From contig JAZRUW010000010.1 of the NCBI GenBank assembly GCA_045652745.1, positions 1 to 23,998 on the forward strand: a stretch of DNA of 23,998 bases. Reading direction: 5' to 3'. The DNA is from RGIG2041 sp045652745. GTDB taxonomy: Bacteria; Bacillota; Clostridia; UBA1381; UMGS1253. A program made the translations under genes and the position numbers. This document shows, piece by piece, positions 8,203 to 14,220 of this stretch. The stretch's first letter is position 1; each line of letters begins with the position of its first letter. The notes under the pieces are model-generated. The model worked only from the letters and a program-made list of their open reading frames with translations. It did no database searches and had not been told where the DNA came from.

Positions 8203-8231
8203 TTGACAAGGGTTTGTTTGAATGATAAAAT
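8203..8231 (+). promoter_or_regulatory. Sigma-A promoter of xpt
   Basis: Consensus TTGACA (8203-8208), 17 bases, TAAAAT (8226-8231), starting right at the stop of the preceding gene. The leader is only about 17 bases, too short for a purine riboswitch. Confidence 0.8.
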
Positions 8232-8255
8232 AATTAAAAATCGGGTTTCGGGGGA

Positions 8256-8843
8256 ATGAATATGAACTGTTTAGAGGAGAGAATTTTAAAAGACGGTGTG
8301 GTAAAGCAGGGCAATGTTTTAAAGGTGGACAGTTTTTTGAATCACCAAATGGACATTGAGTTGCTCGACGAAATGGGACAGGAGTTTTACCACCGCTTTA
8401 AAGATAAGCCGATTACAAAGGTTTTGACGATTGAGGCCTCGGGCATTGCGATTGCTTATCCGGTTGCGCGCGCATTCGGCGTGCCGATGCTGTTTGCCAA
8501 AAAGAATAAAAGCGTCAACATCGACGGGGATATGTATGTAGCAACCGTGGAGTCTTTCACGCATAAAAATGTGAATCAGGTCATTGTGTCCAAGCGGTTT
8601 TTAACCGCAGATGACCATGTGCTCATTATCGATGATTTTCTCGCCAACGGCTGTGCCCTGCAAGGCTTAGTTTCGATTGTGGAGCAGGCAGGTGCGACAG
8701 TAGAGGGCATCGGTATTGCTATTGAAAAGGGATTTCAAATCGGCGGTACGGTGATTCGAAATCTCGGGTATCCGCTTGAGTCGCTTGCGATTGTGGATTC
8801 GATGGATGCCGAAGCAGGTACGGTGGAATTAAGAAAACAGTAA
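8256..8843 (+). CDS. xpt: Xanthine phosphoribosyltransferase
   Basis: A 195-residue type I phosphoribosyltransferase that salvages xanthine with PRPP to make XMP. The sequence tracks Xpt along its length: NCLEERILKDGVVKQGNVLKVDSFLNHQMD at the N-terminus, TIEASGIAIAYPVARAFGVP, KNKSVNIDGDMY, and the PRPP-binding loop VLIIDDFLANGCA near residue 125. The C-terminus has ESLAIVDSM. The start could be ATG 8256 or ATG 8262; the weak GGGGG before 8256 favours the first. It has its own promoter and terminator. In many Firmicutes xpt sits behind a guanine riboswitch with pbuX; here neither is present, so regulation differs or comes from a repressor. Confidence 0.93.
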   Translation: MNMNCLEERILKDGVVKQGNVLKVDSFLNHQMDIELLDEMGQEFYHRFKDKPITKVLTIEASGIAIAYPVARAFGVPMLFAKKNKSVNIDGDMYVATVESFTHKNVNQVIVSKRFLTADDHVLIIDDFLANGCALQGLVSIVEQAGATVEGIGIAIEKGFQIGGTVIRNLGYPLESLAIVDSMDAEAGTVELRKQ

Positions 8844-8847
8844 TAAA

Positions 8848-8876
8848 AAACTTCACTCTGCACGAGTGAAGTTTTT
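8848..8876 (+). terminator. Intrinsic terminator of xpt
   Basis: Stem ACTTCACTC / GAGTGAAGT around a short TGCAC loop, then TTTTT; A's upstream allow action on the other strand too. It separates xpt from the metallopeptidase gene. Confidence 0.9.
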
Positions 8877-8903
8877 GCCTTTTTGTAAAGGTAGGGAGGA
8901 AAA

Positions 8904-9443
8904 ATGCAACACAGACAAATTCCAGCGGGGGTTGCTTACAGTCTCGAGTACAAGAAAGTAAAAAATATCAATTTGCGTATCGGCAAAGACGGCAAAGTAT
9001 ATGTGTCGGCGCCGAGATGGGTGTCGGCCTCGGCAGTGGATGCGTTTGTAGAGTCGCGCGCACGGTGGATTGCAGATACACTTGCGCGACGCGTACAAAA
9101 AAGCACGCTGACAGCGCATTATACGGAAGAGGAAATCTGCGGGGTTATTTTGGATATTTGTAAGCGAGTATACCCTTTGTTTGCGGCACGCGGCATACCA
9201 AAGCCGCAAATTAAATTCCGCAAAATGGTGTCGCAATGGGGAAACTGCCGCGCGGCGCAGGGTATACTTACCTTGAATACGAATCTCAGATTTGTGCCGC
9301 CGGAATGCATCGAATATGTGGTTTTGCACGAGTTTACGCATTTTCTGGAGCAAAACCATTCCAAGGCATTTTATGCAGAACTTGAAAAGGTTTGTCCGGA
9401 GTACAAACAGTTGCGCGCGCACTTAAAGAAAATTCGTTTGTAA
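8904..9443 (+). CDS. YgjP-like (DUF45/SprT-type) zinc metallopeptidase
   Basis: A 179-residue protein with the zinc motif HEFTHFLEQNH (about residues 146-156), i.e. HExxH followed by a third His, as in the YgjP/WLM metallopeptidase family. The upstream block (KFRKMVSQWGNCRAAQGILTLN) is the family's conserved WG-C region, where W, G and the run L-T-LN are typical. The N-terminus (YSLEYKKVKNINLRIGKDGKVYVSAP) is the family's beta-rich start (RRKRKTLRI-like). It is slightly shorter than common 220-240 residue members. ATG 8904 follows GGGAGGAAAA. No promoter was found between the xpt terminator and the start, so expression may depend on read-through. Cytoplasmic; the substrate is not known for this family. 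Confidence 0.85.
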   Translation: MQHRQIPAGVAYSLEYKKVKNINLRIGKDGKVYVSAPRWVSASAVDAFVESRARWIADTLARRVQKSTLTAHYTEEEICGVILDICKRVYPLFAARGIPKPQIKFRKMVSQWGNCRAAQGILTLNTNLRFVPPECIEYVVLHEFTHFLEQNHSKAFYAELEKVCPEYKQLRAHLKKIRL

Positions 9444-9459
9444 AAGATTATTTTGCGCA

Positions 9460-9488
9460 TTGATTTTATCCGGATTGTGTGCTAAAAT
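9460..9488 (+). promoter_or_regulatory. Promoter of the cobalamin-riboswitch transcript
   Basis: TTGATT (9460-9465), 17 bases, TAAAAT (9483-9488). Transcription would begin about 15-20 bases before the riboswitch. Confidence 0.65.
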
Positions 9489-9511
9489 GATAAAAAATAA
9501 ATATATACACA

Positions 9512-9704
9512 CAAAGTGTCGGTTTTGCCGTATGGGCAGAATCGGTGAAAAGGGAATGGAGTGTGAATCTCCAACGAGAACTGTCGGTGTATGCACCAAA
9601 GTTTATGTGTCCGTCAGTGAAAACTGGTCATTGGGAAACTGAGAAGGCAGGATGCAAAAGCGTGGACATTTGTCTATAGGGTGTAAGTCACAAGACCTAC
9701 TTTG
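9512..9704 (+). promoter_or_regulatory. Cobalamin (B12) riboswitch
   Basis: The stretch carries the conserved blocks of the cobalamin aptamer in order: GGTGAAAAGGGAAT (9544-9557), the GTGTGAATC block (9561-9569), ACTGT (9580-9584), the later half ACTGG..CATTGGGAA with GAAGGCAGGATGC (9622-9655), and the closing block AAGTCACAAGACCTAC (9685-9700). CAAAGT (9512-9517) and ACTTTG (9699-9704) can form closing stem P1. It sits between a promoter and the ECF transporter genes. Binding of B12 derivatives would lower expression of the transporter. The length, near 190 bases, fits the AdoCbl class, but ligand preference is inference. Confidence 0.9.
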
Positions 9705-9730
9705 ATGTCAACGGTTACGTTGATATTTTT
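9705..9730 (+). terminator. First hairpin after the riboswitch, candidate terminator
   Basis: A nine-pair stem ATGTCAACG / CGTTGATAT (one G-T wobble) with a GTTA loop, starting directly after the P1 strand and followed by TTTTT. It could be part of the expression platform or an early terminator. Confidence 0.5.
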
Positions 9731-9769
9731 GTCCGATGCGGGCAGAATGTGTACATCACAGGGACACAC

Positions 9770-9808
9770 AGCTGTGGTAATTTTATTATAAATTACCACA
9801 GCTTTTTT
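9770..9808 (+). terminator. Riboswitch-controlled terminator before ecfT
   Basis: A perfect 14-bp stem AGCTGTGGTAATTT / AAATTACCACAGCT with a six-base loop and six T's, ending 20 bases before ATG 9829. ATCACAG (9755-9761) can pair with CTGTGGT (9772-9778) in the 5' arm, a plausible antiterminator. The arrangement implies transcriptional control by the cobalamin riboswitch. Confidence 0.88.
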
Positions 9809-9828
9809 ATTGGAGAAAGGAGCGGAAG

Positions 9829-10716
9829 ATGAACGAGTTTAGAAGCTATCATCCAATTGTCAATTTCATATATTTTGTGCTTGTTATCGCCTTTTCCTGC
9901 TTTTTTATGCATCCGGTGTGCCTGGGCATTTCGCTCGTGTGCAGTTTTACTTATTCCGTGATGCTGAAAGGTAAAAAGCAGGTCAAAACAAACTTAATCT
10001 ATATGCTCCCAATGCTACTTATGATGGCACTTATAAACCCTGCCTTTAATCATGAAGGTGTTACCATCATAGAGTATCTGCCGAGTGGCAATCCGCTCAC
10101 GATGGAATCTGTTATTTACGGAATTTGTGCGGCAACGATGCTTATAAGTGTGATTTGTTATTTTTCCTGCTACAACGAGGTGATGACAAGTGATAAGTTT
10201 ATCTATTTGTTCGGCAAAATCATACCGTCATTGTCGCTTGTATTTTCTATGACGCTCCGGTTTGTGCCGAAATTTGCTATGCAACTGAAAGTTATGATAA
10301 ATGCCCAGCGCTGTATGGGATGCGATGTATCAAACGGAAGTATCATCAAACGCGCAAAGAACGGCTTGAAGATTTTGTCTATCATGACAACGTGGGCGTT
10401 GGAAAATGCCGTCGAAACGGCGGATAGCATGAAATCGCGCGGGTACGGTATACCGGGCAGAACGGCATATTCCATTTACACATTTGATAAACGGGATGCA
10501 AAGGCGCTTGTATGTATTTTGTTTTTGGGGATATACACATTTGCCGGCAATCTGATGGGTGCAATGCATTTTTCGTATTTTCCATGGATAAAAGCAGCTG
10601 CGGTTTCGCCGCTTAGCATTAGTACGTTTTTGACATATTTGCTTTTGTGTATGTGTCCGATAATTATAGAAATTCGGGAGGTGAGAAGATGGAAAGCTTT
10701 AAAGTCGAAAATGTAA
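9829..10716 (+). CDS. ECF transporter T component (EcfT), B12-type
   Basis: A 295-residue integral membrane scaffold of an energy-coupling-factor importer; it links the two ATPases to the substrate-binding S component. It shows several hydrophobic segments (residues about 10-45, 60-80, 100-125, 130-150, 225-250, 265-290). In the cytoplasmic region are the two coupling motifs, AQRCMGCDV near residue 162 and SMKSRGYGIPG near 203 (the A-R-G type helices that contact the ATPases). ATG 9829 lies behind GGAGAAAGGAG. It overlaps the next gene by 28 bases, and both lie behind the cobalamin riboswitch. Arrangement and regulation match the predicted cobalamin ECF system (CbrTUV), so cobalamin or a corrinoid is the likely cargo. 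Confidence 0.88.
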   Translation: MNEFRSYHPIVNFIYFVLVIAFSCFFMHPVCLGISLVCSFTYSVMLKGKKQVKTNLIYMLPMLLMMALINPAFNHEGVTIIEYLPSGNPLTMESVIYGICAATMLISVICYFSCYNEVMTSDKFIYLFGKIIPSLSLVFSMTLRFVPKFAMQLKVMINAQRCMGCDVSNGSIIKRAKNGLKILSIMTTWALENAVETADSMKSRGYGIPGRTAYSIYTFDKRDAKALVCILFLGIYTFAGNLMGAMHFSYFPWIKAAAVSPLSISTFLTYLLLCMCPIIIEIREVRRWKALKSKM

Positions 10717-13364
10717 GTTTTACTTATCCAAGTAGTACGAATAAGGCGCTTGAAAGCATAAACTTCACCGTAAAGCAGGGGGAGTTTGTTTTGCTTTGCG
10801 GCAAGTCCGGATGCGGCAAGACCACGTTGTTGAGGCTTTTGAAATCTTCACTTTCCCCGTTTGGGGACCTTAGCGGAACGGTTTATTTCAACGGAAAGCC
10901 GCATGCGGACTACGACGCAAAAGCGCAGGCGGCGGGTATCGGCTTTGTTCTGCAAAATCCCGACAATCAGATTGTCACAGATAAGGTGTGGCACGAGCTT
11001 GCGTTCGGACTTGAAAGTCTGGGGTACAAACAAAATGAAATTCGGACAAGGGTTTCCGAAATGGCGTCCTTCTTTGGCATCCAAACGTGGTTTTATAAAA
11101 GCGTCACCGAACTTTCCGGCGGACAAAAGCAGTTGTTAAATTTGGCGTCCGTGATGGCGATGCAGCCTTCGGCGCTGATTTTGGATGAGCCGACAAGTCA
11201 GCTCGACCCGATTGCGGCAGGTGAATTTTTAAATACACTCGAAAAAATCAACCGTGAGCTCGGCATAACCGTCATCCTTACAGAACACCGTTTGGAAGAG
11301 ACGTTTGCAATGGCGGACAGGGTGATTGTGATGGATGGCGGCAAAATTATTGCGGATGAAGCGCCTGAAGAAGTCGGCAAAATTTTAAAATCTACAAATC
11401 ACGATATGTATAAAGCACTGCCGACACCGATGAAAGTGCATGGCGAAATTGACAATATCTCGCCGTGTCCGCTGACGGTTAGAGAGGGCAGGGCATGGCT
11501 GGAGGCATATGCAAAAGAAAACACTGTAAACTCAGATATTATCCCGAAAGATAAAATACAAGAAAACGTCCAAACCGTGATTGAAATCACAGATGCGTAT
11601 TTTCGGTATGAAAAAAACTTGCCGGATGTAATCAAGGGCTTGAATTTGTGCATTCGTAAGGGCGAGTTATTCTGTCTTGTCGGTGGCAACGGTACGGGCA
11701 AGACAACGGCACTTTCACTTATATCGGGACTAAATACACCTTATCGAGGTGAAGTGCGGATCAACGGACAAAGCATTACAAAAATTAAAAATTTGTATTG
11801 CGGTCTGCTCGGCGTTTTGCCGCAAAATCCGCAAAACGTGTTTGTGAAGAAAACGGTATATTCGGACCTGACGGAGATTTTATCCGACACAAAGCTTACC
11901 AAGGAGGCAAAAGCAGAAAAGGTACATGCTGTTTCCGTGCTTTGCAGAATTGAAGACCTTTTACAACGGCATCCATACGATTTGTCCGGCGGTGAACAGC
12001 AGAGAGCTGCTCTTGCAAAAGTGCTTTTAACTGCGCCGGAAATATTGCTTTTGGATGAGCCGACGAAAGGTATGGACGCACCGTTTAAAGAGGTGTTTGC
12101 TGATATTCTTGCGGATCTGAAAGCAAACGGTGTGACGGTGGTTATGGTATCGCACGATATTGAATTTTGCGCAGAATATGCAGACAGATGTGCGCTGATG
12201 TTTGACGGAAACGTTACTTCGACGGATGTGCCGAGAGCATTTTTTAAAGGGAAGCATTTTTACACCACGGCGGCAAACCGTATGGCCAGAACATGTTTGC
12301 CCGACGCGGTTTTGCCGGAAGATATCATCCTTGCCTGCGGCAAAGATGTGCAAAAGCGGGGCAGACAGGCGCGCAAGATAGACTTTCGTAAGGTGGAAAG
12401 CGAAAGTAAAGCGGAGAAGAAAGAAGCGGAGAAATTAGCGCCTGCCAGAATGGTTCTCGGTACTTTATTTGCTTTTTTATTTATTATGACATCTATTTGC
12501 TTTATTGCAGACATTGACCTTTTCGGCCTTATGGCAGTCAAGTTTATGGGCGTTGGCGGTTTGCAAATTTTGTCGGTTATGGAGGTTATAATTGCCTGTT
12601 TTTGTTTCTTTCCGCAACGGGAGATTGGAGTAGAAGTGATACAGGTGCCCAAGTCGGACAGAAAACTGACAAAACGCACCTTATGGGTAGCATTTTTAAT
12701 ACTTGTATTGATACCGCTTACGATTTACATTGGTGTGTTCTTTTGGGGAGACAGAAAATATTATTTTATCAGCCTTTTGATTATTTTGGAAACCCTGATA
12801 CCGTTTTGCATGGTATTTGAGTCGAGAAAACCGCAGGCGCGTGAGCTGATTGTGATTAGCGTTTTGTGCGCTATCGCTGTGGCGGGAAGAGCAGCATTTT
12901 TTTCCTTACCGCAATTTAAGCCCGTGGTTGCGCTCGTGATGATTGCAGGCATATGCTTCGGCGGCGAAACGGGATTTTTGGTCGGCACCGTCACAGGATT
13001 TGTATCCAATTTCTTTTTCGGACAGGGGCCGTGGACACCGTGGCAGATGTTTGCCTTCGGCATCATCGGTTTTCTGACAGGGGTACTGTTTAAGAAAGGG
13101 ATACTGAGAAAAACAAAACAGTCTTTGTGCTTGTTTGGCTTTTTGGCAACCTTCATCGTCTACGGTGGTATTATGAACCCGGCTGCGGTGATTACCGGGC
13201 AGGGCAAACCGACGTGGGAAATGCTTGCGACGGCTTATATTATTGGCGCGCCCATGGATTTTATCCATGCGCTCGGAACGTCATTTTTCCTTTGGTTTCT
13301 CGCCGAACCGATGATCGATAAGCTCGAAAGAATTAAGGTGAAATACGGACTTGTAGAGAGATAA
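10689..13364 (+). CDS. Fused ECF ATPase - ATPase - S component, probable cobalamin importer
   Basis: An 891-residue protein joining three normally separate ECF subunits. ATPase 1 (about 5-230): Walker A GKSGCGKTT at 38-46, signature LSGGQKQ near 141, Walker B ALILDEPTSQLD near 165, switch TEHRLEE. ATPase 2 (about 315-520): Walker A GGNGTGKTT near 333, LSGGEQQR near 431, ILLLDEPTKGMD near 455, switch SHDIEF. A charged linker follows, then a membrane half from about 585, with hydrophobic segments and an S-component-like block (LCAIAVAGRAAFF, ALVMIAGICFGGETGFLVG, FFFGQGPWTPWQMFAFGIIGFLTGVL) that resembles CbrT-type cobalamin S components. ATG 10689 was chosen because GGGAGGTGAGAAG precedes it; an upstream in-frame ATG has none. 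It overlaps ecfT. Cobalamin specificity comes from the riboswitch and family resemblance, not from visible binding residues. Confidence 0.87.
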   Translation: MESFKVENVSFTYPSSTNKALESINFTVKQGEFVLLCGKSGCGKTTLLRLLKSSLSPFGDLSGTVYFNGKPHADYDAKAQAAGIGFVLQNPDNQIVTDKVWHELAFGLESLGYKQNEIRTRVSEMASFFGIQTWFYKSVTELSGGQKQLLNLASVMAMQPSALILDEPTSQLDPIAAGEFLNTLEKINRELGITVILTEHRLEETFAMADRVIVMDGGKIIADEAPEEVGKILKSTNHDMYKALPTPMKVHGEIDNISPCPLTVREGRAWLEAYAKENTVNSDIIPKDKIQENVQTVIEITDAYFRYEKNLPDVIKGLNLCIRKGELFCLVGGNGTGKTTALSLISGLNTPYRGEVRINGQSITKIKNLYCGLLGVLPQNPQNVFVKKTVYSDLTEILSDTKLTKEAKAEKVHAVSVLCRIEDLLQRHPYDLSGGEQQRAALAKVLLTAPEILLLDEPTKGMDAPFKEVFADILADLKANGVTVVMVSHDIEFCAEYADRCALMFDGNVTSTDVPRAFFKGKHFYTTAANRMARTCLPDAVLPEDIILACGKDVQKRGRQARKIDFRKVESESKAEKKEAEKLAPARMVLGTLFAFLFIMTSICFIADIDLFGLMAVKFMGVGGLQILSVMEVIIACFCFFPQREIGVEVIQVPKSDRKLTKRTLWVAFLILVLIPLTIYIGVFFWGDRKYYFISLLIILETLIPFCMVFESRKPQARELIVISVLCAIAVAGRAAFFSLPQFKPVVALVMIAGICFGGETGFLVGTVTGFVSNFFFGQGPWTPWQMFAFGIIGFLTGVLFKKGILRKTKQSLCLFGFLATFIVYGGIMNPAAVITGQGKPTWEMLATAYIIGAPMDFIHALGTSFFLWFLAEPMIDKLERIKVKYGLVER

Positions 13365-13369
13365 AGGAA

Positions 13370-13407
13370 AAGACGGCAGTTTCGCTTGGAAACTACCGTC
13401 TTTTTTG
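13370..13407 (+). terminator. Terminator of the ECF operon
   Basis: AAGACGGCAGTTTC / GAAACTACCGTCTT with one mismatch around a GCTTG loop, then a run of T. It lies just after the stop at 13364. Confidence 0.88.
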
Positions 13408-13492
13408 GTGCGAGTGTTCTTATAGGAATTATTTACAAATGCCGTAAAATATAGGGCTTTAGACAGTCCTAATAAGCACTTATCCTAAAAAG
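13408..13492. other. Non-coding spacer before the repeat array
   Basis: AT-rich sequence between the ECF terminator and the first TCGATAT box. Apart from a small ATAAG/CTTAT inverted repeat near 13473-13483, I see no gene, promoter or known element. Confidence 0.4.
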
Positions 13493-13668
13493 TCGATATG
13501 CAAACTTCGTTTGCTCGATATTTTTATTTTATAAAATCGATATGTTTTTCGTTTCACTCAAAACTCGATATGATATAAATCTCGTTGCCGTCAGGCAACA
13601 TATAGAGCCGTCAGGCATATCGAGTTCCAAAGGAACATATCGAAAATCTCGCAGAGATTTATATCGAT
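13493..13668. repeat. Array of TCGATAT boxes alternating with micro-hairpins
   Basis: Seven copies of TCGATAT or its complement ATATCGA begin at 13493, 13515, 13537, 13565 (forward) and 13617, 13637, 13661 (reverse). The first three are exactly 22 bases apart. Most boxes are separated by a small hairpin: CAAAC/GTTTG, GTTGCC/GGCAAC, TTCC/GGAA, AAATCTC/GAGATTT. It ends directly at the stem of the 13669 hairpin. There is no coding potential and no CRISPR-like constant repeat. It resembles dispersed box-and-hairpin repeats seen in intergenic DNA of gut Clostridia, but I cannot name the family. Confidence 0.6.
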
Positions 13669-13708
13669 GAAAAAGCGACAAAAATCTGTCGATTTCTGTC
13701 GCTTTTTC
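13669..13708 (-). terminator. Terminator hairpin following the tRNA-Leu fragment
   Basis: A perfect 12-bp stem GAAAAAGCGACA / TGTCGCTTTTTC whose interior holds a further AAATC/GATTT pairing. On the minus strand it begins immediately after the CCA end of the tRNA-Leu fragment, as a tRNA terminator would. The T run makes it work in either direction. Confidence 0.75.
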
Positions 13709-13763
13709 TGGTGCGTCCGAAGGGACTTGCCCCCCCACGGTTTCCCGCCAGAACCTAATGGTT
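13709..13763 (-). pseudogene. 3' half of a tRNA-Leu(UAG), degenerate; possible integration-site remnant
   Basis: On the minus strand, from about 13763, the sequence reads CCATTAGGTTCTGG (3' side of the anticodon arm with anticodon TAG). The class II variable arm GCGGGAAACCGTGGGGG follows, then CAAGTCCC, CTTCGGACGCACCA (T arm, acceptor strand and encoded CCA). The 5' half (acceptor 5' strand, D arm) is missing. The T-loop TTC has become GGC, so this is not a working tRNA. Partial 3' tRNA copies are typical attachment-site footprints of integrated elements; the bases to the right have different codon usage. No integrase lies in the window. Confidence 0.7.
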
Positions 13764-13852
13764 ATATAGCGTATGTGAAAGAGTTATTTTTATTTTTGTA
13801 TACGTTTTTTTCTATCCAAATGCCAAAAGTGTACTCAGTTGTAGCAAAAGGA

Positions 13853-13881
13853 TTGTTATTTATCGAATTATATGTTAAAAT
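13853..13881 (+). promoter_or_regulatory. Promoter of the cysteine-rich small protein gene
   Basis: TTGTTA (13853-13858), 17 bases, TAAAAT (13876-13881), 39 bases before ATG 13921, with GAGGAG in between. Confidence 0.65.
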
Positions 13882-13920
13882 AAATTTGTATAACTGCATT
13901 GTTTCAGAGGAGTTTATATT

Positions 13921-14187
13921 ATGAAAAACAATTCTGCTTATTTTAAAAATACCGAATGTGAATATTTCCCTTGCCACAAAACGGAAGGCGAAAATTTTAA
14001 CTGCCTGTTTTGCTATTGTCCGCTTTATGCTTTGGGCGATAAGTGCGGCGGAAACTTTGTTTACATAGAGAATGGAATAAAGGACTGCTCGAACTGTCTT
14101 ATTCCTCATAGCGAAAACGGGTATTCGTATATAATATCTAAATTTTCTGAGGTTTCTAAAATAGCGAAGAAAAACCGAACCAAATAG
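13921..14187 (+). CDS. Cysteine-rich small domain protein (PF04071-like)
   Basis: An 88-residue protein with eight cysteines (13, 18, 28, 31, 33, 42, 56, 59) and two histidines (19, 63), arranged as TECEYFPCHK, NFNCLFCYCPLYALGDKCGG and IKDCSNCLIPH. This matches the 'cysteine-rich small domain' family, probably a metal (zinc or Fe-S) binding module. As I recall, the family is often encoded beside or fused to cobalamin-biosynthesis proteins, although its role is unknown. That fits a place between a cobalamin importer and a B12-dependent mutase cluster. It has its own promoter, a GAGGAG ribosome binding site and a terminator shared with the convergent operon. The C-terminus is basic. Confidence 0.85.
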   Translation: MKNNSAYFKNTECEYFPCHKTEGENFNCLFCYCPLYALGDKCGGNFVYIENGIKDCSNCLIPHSENGYSYIISKFSEVSKIAKKNRTK

Positions 14188-14189
14188 AA

Positions 14190-14220
14190 AAATAATCCCA
14201 TCAATTGATGGGATTATTTT
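14190..14220. terminator. Bidirectional terminator between convergent genes
   Basis: A perfect palindrome AAATAATCCCATC-AATT-GATGGGATTATTT flanked by A's on the left and T's on the right, so it can terminate the cysteine-rich gene (+) and the citXG operon (-). Confidence 0.9.

Noticed and set aside
9460..9642. 60-residue open frame
   Set aside because: It lies in the promoter and cobalamin riboswitch; conserved RNA blocks explain the sequence.
13493..13668. CRISPR array
   Set aside because: Boxes are only seven bases long, change orientation, and have self-complementary spacers; no cas genes.
13529..13924. Short open frames (69 and 85 residues) across the repeat array and tRNA fragment
   Set aside because: They read through hairpins, the tRNA remnant and a promoter; no binding sites or protein-like pattern.
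13762..14109. 115-residue minus-strand open frame
   Set aside because: Antisense to the convincing cysteine-rich gene and its promoter.
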